From JBNKLG01 sp050292235 (GTDB taxonomy: Bacteria; Pseudomonadota; Gammaproteobacteria; Chromatiales; Chromatiaceae): DNA of 57,193 nucleotides. The notes beneath the pieces are model-generated. The model was given only the letters and a program-made list of their open reading frames with translations, was not told the DNA's origin and did not search any database. Numbering within the stretch: position 1 is the stretch's first letter; every line of letters starts with the position of its first letter. Below, in pieces: positions 36,670 through 46,515 of this stretch. The translations under genes and the position numbers were made by a program. The stretch lies in NCBI GenBank assembly GCA_050292235.1, contig JBNKLG010000007.1, positions 1-57,193 of the forward strand, given 5' to 3'.

Positions 36670-37547
36670 GCCGCCTCCCCCAAAATCTGCACTTCGGAAT
36701 GCAACTCCACACCAAATTCTGATGCCACCCGCTCAGATACCAGGGCCATCAGGGCCTCAATATCAGTGGCACGGGCAGCACCCAGATTGATGATGAAATT
36801 GGCGTGCTTTTCCGACACACAGGCATCACCAATGCGTTCGCCTTTCAAGCCAACCGCTTCGATCAAACGGGCCGCATGATCATCAGGGGGATTTTTGAAG
36901 ACCGACCCGCAACTGGGCTGGCTGATGGGCTGGGTCTGATTCCGCCGTTCCAACAGCGCCTTGATCTCTGCCCGACCTTCGACATCATCACCGGCCTCCA
37001 GTTGCCAGACACCGGCCACAAACCACTCCCCATCCGGCCCGGTCACCTGTCGATAGGCGATGGAAAAATCGCTGGCCGGGCGCTCCCGCAGTTCGCCCTG
37101 GCGATCCAGGGTCTCCACCTGCACCAAATGGCGCCAGGTCTCTCCGCCGAAGGCACCGGCATTCATGCGCAGAGCACCTCCCACCGTACCCGGAATGCCC
37201 GCCAGGAATTCCAACCCGCAACGCCCTTCCCGAATACTGAATCGCGCCAGATGGGCACTGGCCACCCCCGCTTCAGCCCGAATCTCGCCCTCGGCGTTGA
37301 TACTCATTTCATTCAAACGCCCCTGGGTCGCAATCACGACACCACGGATGCCGCCATCCCGCACCAACAGATTGCTACCCAGCCCCACCCAGGTCACCGG
37401 TGTTTCCGGGGAGAGTTGGCGCAAAAACAGGGCCAGATCGGCCACATCAGCGGGCCGATAATATTGCTCAGCAGGACCGCCCACGCGCCAGGTGGTATGC
37501 CGGGCCATGGGCTCATCCCTCAGCAGTTCACCGCGCAAGGCTGTCAT
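36666..37547 (-). CDS. murB: UDP-N-acetylenolpyruvoylglucosamine reductase
   Basis: 293 residues. FAD-binding region has R-H-T-T-W-R-V-G-G-P-A (about 17-27) and G-L-G-S-N-L-L-V (about 54-61); S-C-G-S-V-F-K-N-P (about 223-231) holds the catalytic Ser. Short type II MurB, reducing the enolpyruvyl group to lactyl. Start at ATG 37547 gives a four-base overlap with murC; the frame extends three codons further to another ATG. Confidence 0.95.
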   Translation of the reverse strand: MTALRGELLRDEPMARHTTWRVGGPAEQYYRPADVADLALFLRQLSPETPVTWVGLGSNLLVRDGGIRGVVIATQGRLNEMSINAEGEIRAEAGVASAHLARFSIREGRCGLEFLAGIPGTVGGALRMNAGAFGGETWRHLVQVETLDRQGELRERPASDFSIAYRQVTGPDGEWFVAGVWQLEAGDDVEGRAEIKALLERRNQTQPISQPSCGSVFKNPPDDHAARLIEAVGLKGERIGDACVSEKHANFIINLGAARATDIEALMALVSERVASEFGVELHSEVQILGEAA

Positions 37548-38962
37548 GACCCACACCCCAGAGCCTTCGACAGGCTCTTGGCCGCACTGCCGATGTCGCC
37601 GGCACCGGCAGTCAGTACCAAATCACCCTCCTGCAGCAGGCCACCAAGGAGAGTGGGCAATTCAGTCAGTGATTCCACCAGTACCGGCTCGACCTGCCCG
37701 CGCATCCGAATGGCACGAATAAGACTGCGACCATCGGCCCCGGCGATGGGTTCCTCCCCCGCAGGAAAGACCTCGCACAACAGCAACACGTCCACTTTGC
37801 TCAACACCAGCACGAAATCCTCGAACTGCTCCTGAGTACGGGTGTAGCGATGGGGCTGAAACACCAGCACCAGACGTTGTCCGGGCCAGCCGGAGCGCAT
37901 GGCATCCAGGGTAGCCTCCAACTCACGGGGATGATGGGCATAGTCGTCCACCAGGATAACCTCACCCTGAGGCAATCGACAGGCATGGGCCTGGAAGCGT
38001 CTACCAATACCGGCAAATTCCGCCAGACCACGCTGCATAGGGGCATCCCCGACCTCAAGTAAACGTGAAACACTGATGGCCGCCAGGGCATTGAGTACAT
38101 TGTGGCGGCCAGGCAGGTTGAGGGTAACATTCATCTCGTCATAACCCGTCTGGTGCACCCGAAAACGGGTGATCAGGCCCTTCTGCTCGATATCCACTGC
38201 GCGCACCTCGGCCTCCTCACTGAGTCCATAGGTCAACACCGGACGGGAGACCTCCGGCACCATCTCGCGCAAATTCTGGTCATCGATACAGAGTACCGCC
38301 CAGCCATAAAAAGGCAGGTGATGCAGAAATTCCAGGAAGGTCTCCCGCAGTTTTTTAAACTCGTTGCCATAGGTCTGCATGTGATCGCGGTCAACATTGG
38401 TCACCACCGCGATCATGGGCTGCAGATAGAGGAAAGAGGCATCGCTTTCATCAGCTTCCGCCACTAAGAAATCGCTTTCGCCCAGTTTGGCATTGCAGCC
38501 TGCACTGTTGAGTTGGCCACCGATAACAAAAGTGGGATCCAGATCACCTTCTGTCAGCAGGCTGGTCACCAGACTGGTGGTCGTGGTCTTGCCGTGGGTA
38601 CCCGCTATGGCGATACCAAACCGAAACCGCATCAGCTCAGCCAACATCTCTGCCCGTCGAACCACCGGGATTAAAGCCGCCCGCGCCGCCATGACCTCAG
38701 GATTGGTCTCATCTACCGCCGTGGAGACCACCAGCACGTCACAACCACTGATATTCGTACCATCGTGTCCGATAAACACCTGGGCCCCGGCCTGTCTCAG
38801 TCGGTGAGTGTTGGCACTCTCCTTCATATCCGAACCGGAAACCGGATAGCCCATATTGAGCATCACCTCGGCAATACCGCTCATGCCTGCGCCGCCAATC
38901 CCCACAAAATGGATGTGGCGCACCCGGTTGCGGATCCAGTCCTCTCGCGCCAATCGTTTCAT
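37544..38962 (-). CDS. murC: UDP-N-acetylmuramate-L-alanine ligase
   Basis: 472 residues. N-terminal G-I-G-G-A-G-M-S-G-I-A-E (about 21-32), ATP loop G-T-H-G-K-T-T-T-T (about 118-126), and D-D-Y-A-H-H-P (about 343-349) define a Mur ligase of MurC type. It adds L-Ala to UDP-MurNAc. The ATG at 38962 overlaps the murG stop by four bases; upstream in-frame residues belong to murG. Confidence 0.96.
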   Translation of the reverse strand: MKRLAREDWIRNRVRHIHFVGIGGAGMSGIAEVMLNMGYPVSGSDMKESANTHRLRQAGAQVFIGHDGTNISGCDVLVVSTAVDETNPEVMAARAALIPVVRRAEMLAELMRFRFGIAIAGTHGKTTTTSLVTSLLTEGDLDPTFVIGGQLNSAGCNAKLGESDFLVAEADESDASFLYLQPMIAVVTNVDRDHMQTYGNEFKKLRETFLEFLHHLPFYGWAVLCIDDQNLREMVPEVSRPVLTYGLSEEAEVRAVDIEQKGLITRFRVHQTGYDEMNVTLNLPGRHNVLNALAAISVSRLLEVGDAPMQRGLAEFAGIGRRFQAHACRLPQGEVILVDDYAHHPRELEATLDAMRSGWPGQRLVLVFQPHRYTRTQEQFEDFVLVLSKVDVLLLCEVFPAGEEPIAGADGRSLIRAIRMRGQVEPVLVESLTELPTLLGGLLQEGDLVLTAGAGDIGSAAKSLSKALGCGS

Positions 38963-40023
38963 GCGTTCAGCACCTCTTCGCAAATGTCAGCGATACGGCG
39001 ATCCGCCTCGGGTTGCCCCAAGGCCTTTGCTTTCTCAGCCATCTCGGCAAGCCGTTGCGGTTCACTACAGAGCTGATGCAACAGCCTGCCCAGACCCTGA
39101 GCCGTAATATCATTCTGTTGCAGAATCACTGCCGCGCCCGGCATGGCCAGAAAACCGGCATTATGGGTCTGGTGATCGTCCACGGCATGGGGATAGGGCA
39201 CCAGGATGGCGGGCAGCCCCACCGCCGCCAATTCGGAAACGGTCAAAGCACCCGACCGGCACACCACCAGATCGGCCCAGGCGTAAGCCTCAGCCATATC
39301 CTTGATGAATTCGCTGACATGGGCAGCCACCCCAGACTGCTCATAAGTCGCCAAGGTCGGCTCCAGCTTGTTGCGACCTGCCTGGTGGCGCACCCGAAAT
39401 TCAAGTCTGCTAGCCGCAATGGCTGGCGGTAGTTGCTCGTTCAGTCCCTGGGCACCCAAGGATCCCCCCAGTACCAGCAGATGCACGGGGTCATGGGGTG
39501 ACTCCCGCTTTTGGTCAGCCAACTCTGCGATCTCACGCCGCACCGGATTGCCCACGGTCAACACTTTGTCACTGGCGGCAAAGACATCAGGAAAGGCCTG
39601 CAATACCTTTCGGGACAGAGGAGCTAATATACGATTTGCTAAGCCGTGAACGGCATTTTGTTCGTGAATCAGGAGGGGGATACCCAGTAACCGGGCACCC
39701 AAGCCCCCTGGTCCACTGACAAAACCGCCCATGCCGATCACCAGTTGAGGTTGGACCCTACGCAGCACTGACAGGGCCTGCATCAGGGTTTTCAGCATGG
39801 CATAGGGTGCTGTCAGCCAGCGTACCAAACCGCTACGCCTGAGCCCCTTGGCCTCAATCTGGTGCATGGGAATGCGGGTCTCGGCCAGCAAGCGCTGCTC
39901 CATGCCATTAGGGGTACCCAGCCAATGCAGTTCATGACCACGGGCCATCAACTCCCGAGCTACCGCCAATCCGGGGAAGACATGCCCACCGGTACCCGCT
40001 GCCATCACCATCACTCTTGCCAT
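38959..40023 (-). CDS. murG: Lipid II synthase MurG
   Basis: 354 residues. A-A-G-T-G-G-H-V-F-P-G-L (about 8-19) and G-S-L-G-A-Q (about 188-193) are the MurG G-loops; C-R-S-G-A-L-T-V-S-E (about 255-264) contacts the nucleotide. It adds GlcNAc to lipid I at the inner leaflet. ATG 40023 has GGAGGAG close upstream and overlaps ftsW by 13 bp. Confidence 0.96.
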   Translation of the reverse strand: MARVMVMAAGTGGHVFPGLAVARELMARGHELHWLGTPNGMEQRLLAETRIPMHQIEAKGLRRSGLVRWLTAPYAMLKTLMQALSVLRRVQPQLVIGMGGFVSGPGGLGARLLGIPLLIHEQNAVHGLANRILAPLSRKVLQAFPDVFAASDKVLTVGNPVRREIAELADQKRESPHDPVHLLVLGGSLGAQGLNEQLPPAIAASRLEFRVRHQAGRNKLEPTLATYEQSGVAAHVSEFIKDMAEAYAWADLVVCRSGALTVSELAAVGLPAILVPYPHAVDDHQTHNAGFLAMPGAAVILQQNDITAQGLGRLLHQLCSEPQRLAEMAEKAKALGQPEADRRIADICEEVLNA

Positions 40024-41189
40024 GGTGCTCCTCCCTGATCCAATTCAGCCTGTTCGGACTGGCGGTTTTCCCGATCGATGCGCAACAGAACGCCAGTCAT
40101 GACACAGGCAGCGATGATGCTGTTGCTGCCATAGCTCATAAAGGGCAGGGTCAACCCCTTTGTCGGCAGCAGGCCCACATTGACCCCTACATTAATGGCC
40201 GCCTGAATACAGAATCCCAAGGAGATACCAAAGGCCACATAGGCTGAGAATCGCTGCCCCAGAGCATCCGCACGAACGCCAATGGCAAAGCCCCTCCACA
40301 CCAAGAGTGCAAAGAGTCCAATGACACTCAGGGTACCGACCAGGCCCAACTCCTCACCGATCACAGCCAGCAGAAAATCGGTATGTGCCTCGGGCAGGTA
40401 AAAGAGCTTCTGTATGCCCGCACCCAGCCCCACGCCAAACCACTCCCCTCGGCCAAAGGCAATCAGTGCCTGGGTCAGCTGAAAGCCGGAGTTCAGGGGA
40501 TCGGCCCAGGGATCCAGAAAGGCCACCACCCGCTTCATGCGATAGGGCTCCAGCAATACCAGCACGGAGGTCAGTGCCACCAGTCCACCCATCAACACAC
40601 CGAATTGCCAGAGTGGCACCCCCCCCAAAAACAGCATCCCCAGTACCATGGCGACAATGACCATGGTGGTGCCGAAGTCGGGTTCAACCAAGATAAAACT
40701 ACAGGCAAAGGCCACCAGCATCATGGGTTTGATAAAGCCCCAGAGGGTATGCACCAGCTCCAGTTCACGCCGCACCATATAGCCTGCGATGTAGACCACC
40801 ATAAAGAGTTTCATGAACTCGGAACACTGAATATTCAGCGACCCAATACGAATCCAACGAACGGCCCCGTTGACCTCCGTGCCGACGCCAGGAATCATGA
40901 CCAATACCAGCAGCCCCAAACCGAAGGCATAAAGGACAGGACCCGAATTTTGCAGCCACTGCATAGGCAACTGCCACATAAAGCCGGCGATGACCAAACC
41001 GATTGCCATGGCCATCAGATGACGGTTGACATAATGCCAGGGCGCCCCGCTCACTTTATGCAGAGAGGCCGACATCACCATCACCAGACCCAACAACAGC
41101 AGGGCACCAGCGGCGAAAAGCAGCAACCCATCGACAGACGACGCCTGCCGTTGTGATCCAACGCTGTCCATGGTCACTGCTTCAGCCAT
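40011..41189 (-). CDS. ftsW: Septal peptidoglycan polymerase FtsW
   Basis: 392 residues with about ten membrane helices. V-E-P-D-F-G-T (about 168-174), with its conserved Asp, and the late P-T-K-G-L-T-L-P-F-M-S-Y-G (about 341-353) are SEDS signatures. With FtsI it builds septal glycan strands from lipid II. Overlaps murD by eight bases. Confidence 0.95.
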   Translation of the reverse strand: MAEAVTMDSVGSQRQASSVDGLLLFAAGALLLLGLVMVMSASLHKVSGAPWHYVNRHLMAMAIGLVIAGFMWQLPMQWLQNSGPVLYAFGLGLLVLVMIPGVGTEVNGAVRWIRIGSLNIQCSEFMKLFMVVYIAGYMVRRELELVHTLWGFIKPMMLVAFACSFILVEPDFGTTMVIVAMVLGMLFLGGVPLWQFGVLMGGLVALTSVLVLLEPYRMKRVVAFLDPWADPLNSGFQLTQALIAFGRGEWFGVGLGAGIQKLFYLPEAHTDFLLAVIGEELGLVGTLSVIGLFALLVWRGFAIGVRADALGQRFSAYVAFGISLGFCIQAAINVGVNVGLLPTKGLTLPFMSYGSNSIIAACVMTGVLLRIDRENRQSEQAELDQGGAPWQE

Positions 41190-42564
41190 GAATCAAGGCC
41201 CCCACCAGTCGTGTGAAGACATCACCCCGATGCTGATAGTTATCAAACATATCGAAACTGGCGCAAGCGGGTGAGAGCAGAACGCTGTCACCCGCTTGTG
41301 CCTCCTGATCACACAGGCGCACAGCCTCGGCCATATCCTTGGCCCTCAGGAGTTTGACCTGTCCCTGCAACACAGCCTCAATCGCTGGGGCATCACGGCC
41401 AATCAGCACCACGGCCCGACAGGTCTGCCTGACAGTTTCGGCCAGTTGACCGAAATCGGCTTCTTTGCAATCCCCCCCCGCAATGAGCACCAGCTGATTG
41501 GGGTGCTGGGGATCAGAAAATCCTTTGAGTGCCGCCAGCGTGGCACCCACATTGGTGCCTTTGGAATCGTTATACCAGCGGACACGCCGATGTTCTGCCA
41601 CCAAGGCAGTCCGGTGGGGCAGACCGGGAAAGGCTTGCAGCACCTGCCGTTTAATCTCATCCTCAATCCCCAGAACATCTGCCATGGCCCAGGCCGCCAA
41701 GGCGTTGGCCCAATTATGACGCCCGGGCAGGGACATCTTTGCCGTCGCCAACAGGGACTCATCACCACGACAAAGAAAGAGCTTCTCCGATATGTGGCGT
41801 ATGCCGTAGCGAGCCCTGCCGGGTTCATTCAAGCTAAACCATTGAGCTCGGTTTTGATCGCAATCAGCTGCAACGACCAAGGCATCATCAGCGTTCAGTA
41901 CCAGATGTTCCGCCCCCTGACAGATGCGCGCCTTGGATCGGGAATAAGCGACCAAATCCGGATATCGATCCATATGATCCGCTGAAATATTGAGCAGCGC
42001 GATCACCTTCGGACGCAGAGATGCTGTGCTATCCAGCTGAAAACTCGACAATTCCAACACATATAGCTCAACACTTTCCTCCAGGAGATCCAGTGCAGGT
42101 TCACCCAGATTCCCACCCACAGCAACTCGACACCCGCTCTCCCGTGCCATCTCCCCCAACAGGGTCGTCACGGTACTTTTGCCATTGGATCCGGTGATAG
42201 CCGCCACAGGTGCCTTGGCATAGCGGGCAAAGAGTTCAATATCACCCAGCACCGGCTTACCCTGCTGCATCGCCTCGACAATGAGGGATTCCTCCAGAGG
42301 GACGCCTGGGCTCACCACCAAAGAGTCGGCTGCCTCAAAAGCCTTGCGGGCAAAGCCACCGAGGAATACTGGCAGATCCGGCCAGGCTTGCTGTAGCTGA
42401 TCCAGTCCCGGCGGCTGCTGACGGCTGTCAGTAATAGCCACCTCAAAGCCCTGCCGTTGTAAAAAACGCGCGCAGGAGAGTCCGGTCTTTCCCAGACCTA
42501 CCACCAGCACCTTGCCCTTTAAGGGCAGTGCCGCATTTTCCTTATGAACAACCGTCGACATCAT
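41182..42564 (-). CDS. murD: UDP-N-acetylmuramoylalanine-D-glutamate ligase
   Basis: 460 residues. V-G-L-G-K-T-G-L-S (about 22-30), ATP loop G-S-N-G-K-S-T-V-T (about 126-134) and N-D-S-K-G-T-N (about 331-337) are diagnostic. It adds D-Glu. Two tandem ATG codons at the mraY stop (TGATGATG) give either a one-base overlap or a two-base gap. Confidence 0.95.
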   Translation of the reverse strand: MMSTVVHKENAALPLKGKVLVVGLGKTGLSCARFLQRQGFEVAITDSRQQPPGLDQLQQAWPDLPVFLGGFARKAFEAADSLVVSPGVPLEESLIVEAMQQGKPVLGDIELFARYAKAPVAAITGSNGKSTVTTLLGEMARESGCRVAVGGNLGEPALDLLEESVELYVLELSSFQLDSTASLRPKVIALLNISADHMDRYPDLVAYSRSKARICQGAEHLVLNADDALVVAADCDQNRAQWFSLNEPGRARYGIRHISEKLFLCRGDESLLATAKMSLPGRHNWANALAAWAMADVLGIEDEIKRQVLQAFPGLPHRTALVAEHRRVRWYNDSKGTNVGATLAALKGFSDPQHPNQLVLIAGGDCKEADFGQLAETVRQTCRAVVLIGRDAPAIEAVLQGQVKLLRAKDMAEAVRLCDQEAQAGDSVLLSPACASFDMFDNYQHRGDVFTRLVGALIHG

Positions 42565-43646
42565 CAGCGTATCTTTAAACTCGACAAACCAATCAACACC
42601 AGAATCAAAGTGATGATCCAGAAGCGCACAATCACCTTAGGTTCCGCCCAACCCTTGAGCTCAAAATGGTGGTGGATAGGTGCCATCCGAAAAATACGTC
42701 GTCCAGTCAATTTGAATGAAGCGACCTGCAGGATGACCGATAGGGTTTCCAACACAAAAACCCCACCCATGATGAAGAGCACCAATTCCTGGCGCACCAC
42801 CACAGCGATGACTCCCAGCCCAGCCCCCAGCGCCAAAGCACCCACGTCACCCATGAACACCTGAGCCGGATAGGTGTTGAACCAAAGAAACCCCATGCCT
42901 GCACCGACCAGGGCGGCACAGATCACAGCCACTTCACCCACGCCGGGCAAATAGGGAATCAGAAGATAAGTGGAAAAATTGATGTGGCCGGAAGAATAAG
43001 CAAAAACGCCCAAGGCTGCCGCCACCATCACCGTCGGCATAATGGCCAATCCATCCAAGCCATCAGTAAAATTGACAGCATTGCTAGACCCCACGATAAC
43101 CAGATAGGTCAACAGGATGTACCAGGGCCCCAAGTCGAGCACCATGCCTTTAAAAAAAGGAATAATGAGCTGTGTTTCAGCTGGAAGTGTTGTTGTGGCA
43201 TAGAGGAAAATGGCCACTCCCAATCCGACAACCGACTGCCAAAAATATTTATAACGTGGGATCAGGCCCTTCGGGTCTTTCCGCACCAGCTTGATGTAAT
43301 CGTCTACAAAACCAACGATGCCAAAAGAGAGTGTGGTCAATAGCACGGTCCAAACGTAACGGTTGTTCAGATTTCCCCAAAGCAGCGTAGCCACTGCCAC
43401 CGCTACCAGAATCAACACGCCCCCCATGGTAGGCGTACCAGATTTGGACAAATGACTTTCCGGACCATCATCCCGCACAGTCTGACCAATCTGGTGACGG
43501 GTCAGGCGTCGAATGAGAATCGGCCCAATCACAAAAGAGAACAGCAGCGCAGTCAGCGTAGCCAGAATGGCGCGCAACGTGATGTAGCGCAGAACGCCAA
43601 AACCTGGGTCCAGTTGAGTCAGCAAATCCAGCAGCCACAGCAACAT
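42564..43646 (-). CDS. mraY: Phospho-MurNAc-pentapeptide transferase MraY
   Basis: 360 residues, about ten membrane helices. N-F-T-D-G-L-D-G-L-A (about 191-200) and the late H-H-H-F-E (about 324-328) are the metal and substrate motifs. It transfers phospho-MurNAc-pentapeptide to undecaprenyl phosphate, making lipid I. One-base overlaps with both neighbours. Confidence 0.97.
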   Translation of the reverse strand: MLLWLLDLLTQLDPGFGVLRYITLRAILATLTALLFSFVIGPILIRRLTRHQIGQTVRDDGPESHLSKSGTPTMGGVLILVAVAVATLLWGNLNNRYVWTVLLTTLSFGIVGFVDDYIKLVRKDPKGLIPRYKYFWQSVVGLGVAIFLYATTTLPAETQLIIPFFKGMVLDLGPWYILLTYLVIVGSSNAVNFTDGLDGLAIMPTVMVAAALGVFAYSSGHINFSTYLLIPYLPGVGEVAVICAALVGAGMGFLWFNTYPAQVFMGDVGALALGAGLGVIAVVVRQELVLFIMGGVFVLETLSVILQVASFKLTGRRIFRMAPIHHHFELKGWAEPKVIVRFWIITLILVLIGLSSLKIR

Positions 43647-45013
43647 CAGTTTGTCTCCCCCGTTTTCAAGGCGGCTACGATCTCATCCATTGCGGCCGAG
43701 CGCGACCCCTTAATCAAAACCGCGTCTCCTGGCTGTAACTGCCGTTTGAGCGCAATCACCAAATCGTTTTTATTGTCGAAAACCTGCCCGCCTTTGCCAA
43801 AGGCATGCGCCGCCAGTGCCGAGCGAGCCCCAACGGCCAACAGTCCATCCAGACCTGCCTCTTTGGCCATTTCTCCTACCTCTTGATGCAGGACATCTGT
43901 ATTCACACCCAACTCCGCCATATCTCCAAGCACCAAAAAACGCCGCCCCGGCGCTGTGACCAACACCCGAATGGCTGCTCTGAGGGAGTCCGGATTGGCG
44001 TTGTAGCCATCATCCACCAGATAGCAGCCCCCAACCTTCTGGCTATGGAGACGCCCCTTGACCGGACGCAGGCGTTTCAGACCCAGCTGAATGACCTCAA
44101 CAGGCAGATCCAGACAGAGGGCCGTGGCCACAGCAGCCAGTGCATTCAATTGATTGTGGCGACCGGCCAGAGAGAGACTGATGGGGAATACCCCTCTGGG
44201 TGTCATGACCTCAAACACCATACTGAAACCCTCGTCCTGCCAGACAATCCCCACCTCATCACTCATCCCGCGCACCTGGGCATCCGCACCAAAGCCGAAA
44301 CTGAGACACTGCCTACCTTGGGTATTCTGACGCCAGATCTCGGCCCAGGGGCTATCGGCGTGATAAACGAACCAGCCGTTGGGGTTGAGACCCGAGAGAA
44401 TTTCACCCTTGGCCATGGCCACACCCTTTTCCGAACCGAAGCCTTCCAAATGGGCCCTGCCCGCATTATTCAACACTGCCACATCTGGTCGTGCCAAATC
44501 GCTGAGATAGGCGATCTCACCCGCATGATTGGCCCCCATCTCCACCACCGCAACGGGCTCGTCGCGCAGCCTCAGCAGGGTCAGGGGAACGCCGATGTCA
44601 TTATTCAGGTTACCCTCGGTAGCCAACACCGGGCCGAAGGACTCCTTCAATATGGCACGCAGCATCTCTTTCAGCGTGGTCTTGCCATTGCTGCCAGTCA
44701 GTCCAATCAAGGTTGTCTTACTGCCTTGACGCCAGGCAGAAGCCAGCTTACCCAAGGCCAAACGGGTATCGGCCACCAGGATCTGCGGCACAGGCAGATC
44801 CAACTGCTGCTGTACCAACAGCGCAACAGCACCTGCTGCCACTGCCTGTCCGGCATGGGCATGACCATCAAAACGCTCACCCAACAGAGCGACGAACAGA
44901 GGCCTCCCACTGAGCGTACGACTGTCGGTACTCACCGAAGCAAAGCTGCCCTCTTTACCCAGCAACCGCCCTTCAACAGCGGTGGCGGCTTGGCTGAAAC
45001 TCATGCTCAACAT
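43646..45013 (-). CDS. murF: UDP-MurNAc-tripeptide D-Ala-D-Ala ligase
   Basis: 455 residues from the ATG at 45013, which has GGAGG upstream and overlaps murE by seven bases; ATG 45004 is an alternative. ATP loop G-S-N-G-K-T-T-L-K (about 107-115), E-M-G-A-N-H-A-G-E-I (about 157-166) and D-D-G-Y-N-A-N-P (about 325-332) mark MurF. It completes the pentapeptide. Confidence 0.95.
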   Translation of the reverse strand: MLSMSFSQAATAVEGRLLGKEGSFASVSTDSRTLSGRPLFVALLGERFDGHAHAGQAVAAGAVALLVQQQLDLPVPQILVADTRLALGKLASAWRQGSKTTLIGLTGSNGKTTLKEMLRAILKESFGPVLATEGNLNNDIGVPLTLLRLRDEPVAVVEMGANHAGEIAYLSDLARPDVAVLNNAGRAHLEGFGSEKGVAMAKGEILSGLNPNGWFVYHADSPWAEIWRQNTQGRQCLSFGFGADAQVRGMSDEVGIVWQDEGFSMVFEVMTPRGVFPISLSLAGRHNQLNALAAVATALCLDLPVEVIQLGLKRLRPVKGRLHSQKVGGCYLVDDGYNANPDSLRAAIRVLVTAPGRRFLVLGDMAELGVNTDVLHQEVGEMAKEAGLDGLLAVGARSALAAHAFGKGGQVFDNKNDLVIALKRQLQPGDAVLIKGSRSAAMDEIVAALKTGETN

Positions 45014-46515
45014 GACGGCCAAGCCTCCAGCACTCGTCTCACGCACTCGCGGTCATCGAAAGGACGGATTTCGGTACCAATACGCTGGCCCACCTCATGC
45101 CCTTTGCCACACACGGCCACCAAATCGGTTGGCCCCGCTTCGGCCAAAGCCAGGGCAATGGCCCGTTCACGATCATGTTCCACCCTAACCTGTTGTGGAC
45201 GCTGCATGCCAGTGAGGATTTCATCGGTGATACGAGCGGGCTCTTCGCTCCTGGGATTATCATCGGTAATCAGCACCAGATCAGCGAATTGTTCGGCAGC
45301 CCGGCCCATGAGTGGACGTTTGCCCGAGTCGCGATCACCACCGCAACCAAAGACACAAATCAGACGGCCCTCACAATGTAGCCGAAGCGCAGCCAGCACC
45401 TTTTCCAGGGCATCCGGAGTATGGGCATAGTCCACCACCACTTGGGGTTGACCAGGCCGTCCCAAAGCTTCCATGCGGCCTGGAACAGCAGGTAGGCATT
45501 TCAGACGATCCAGAGTCGTCTCCAGACTCAGGCCCTGTTCCAACAGCACAGCCAAAACGGCCATCAGGTTAGAGGCATTGAAACGCCCCAGCCAAGGTGC
45601 GAAGAGAAGCCCCTTTTCATCGCCTGTGGCAATGCTCAACTGCAGACCATTAAGGGTCGTTTTCAGATCGCCCCCCAAAATCAGGCGATCGGCTCGATCT
45701 CGTAGCACAGCATCTGGTGCAAAGCCATAGATCACCAGGCGCACTTCGTCGGACAGAGTTTCCACCAGCATGGGTGCATAGGGATCATCCCCATTGATCA
45801 CTGCCACGCCCAACCCGGGTGACTGAAACAGAATGCGTTTGGCAGCGCCATAGCTGACCATATCAGCGTGGTAATCCAGATGGTCGCGACTCAGGTTGGT
45901 AAACACGGCCACGTCAAAATGCACTGCCGCAGCCCGCCCCTGATCCAGGGCATGTGAGGAGGCCTCCATAGCCACCGCCTCAATACCCGTATCGCGAAAA
46001 TGGGCCAACAGCCGTTGCAATTCCACGGCATCTGGCGTGGTATGACTGGTGGCTTCCAACTGTGCAGGAAAACCATTGCCTAGGGTGCCGATGACCACGG
46101 TTTCAGCAATGCCTTCCAATGCGCAAGCCATGGCATAGGCGCAACTGGTTTTGCCATTGGTGCCCGTAATGCCGATCACCCTTAGGGCCGCACTGGGCGA
46201 GCCGAAGAATGCCCCAGCGATAGCACTGGATTTCCGTCCCAAATCTACCATTGGCAGAATGGGCATTTCATCGGAAGAGAGAACCTGAATCTGTGTCTCA
46301 GGCCACTGAGCATCTGGTTCAGCCAAAACAGCAGCCGCCCCCCCTTCTCGTACCTGATTCAGAAAGGCCATGCCATGGGATTGCAGACCGGCACGCGCCA
46401 GAAACAAGCAGCCGGGCGTTACCCGGCGACTGTCTTGTGTCACATCGGTCAGCGACCGATCCAGCACCGGCAGCACGTCGGGCAAAAGTTGGCTGAGCAT
46501 CACAGTTTCGCTCAT
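45007..46515 (-). CDS. murE: UDP-MurNAc-tripeptide synthetase (meso-DAP adding)
   Basis: 502 residues. G-T-N-G-K-T-S (about 117-123) is the ATP loop. D-N-P-R-S-E-E-P (about 414-421) is the DNPR motif that selects meso-diaminopimelate, so the organism has a Gram-negative type stem peptide. The stop overlaps murF and the start overlaps ftsI (ATGA). Confidence 0.96.
   Translation of the reverse strand: MSETVMLSQLLPDVLPVLDRSLTDVTQDSRRVTPGCLFLARAGLQSHGMAFLNQVREGGAAAVLAEPDAQWPETQIQVLSSDEMPILPMVDLGRKSSAIAGAFFGSPSAALRVIGITGTNGKTSCAYAMACALEGIAETVVIGTLGNGFPAQLEATSHTTPDAVELQRLLAHFRDTGIEAVAMEASSHALDQGRAAAVHFDVAVFTNLSRDHLDYHADMVSYGAAKRILFQSPGLGVAVINGDDPYAPMLVETLSDEVRLVIYGFAPDAVLRDRADRLILGGDLKTTLNGLQLSIATGDEKGLLFAPWLGRFNASNLMAVLAVLLEQGLSLETTLDRLKCLPAVPGRMEALGRPGQPQVVVDYAHTPDALEKVLAALRLHCEGRLICVFGCGGDRDSGKRPLMGRAAEQFADLVLITDDNPRSEEPARITDEILTGMQRPQQVRVEHDRERAIALALAEAGPTDLVAVCGKGHEVGQRIGTEIRPFDDRECVRRVLEAWPSC

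Noticed and set aside
36804..37835. 343-codon plus-strand open frame opposite murB and murC
   Set aside because: Same reason: antisense shadow of intact MurB and MurC coding sequence.
43805..45430. 541-codon open frame on the plus strand opposite murF and murE
   Set aside because: It is antisense to two clear Mur ligases, with low-complexity His/Gln/Thr-rich composition and no family motifs; a by-product of codon bias on the coding strand.
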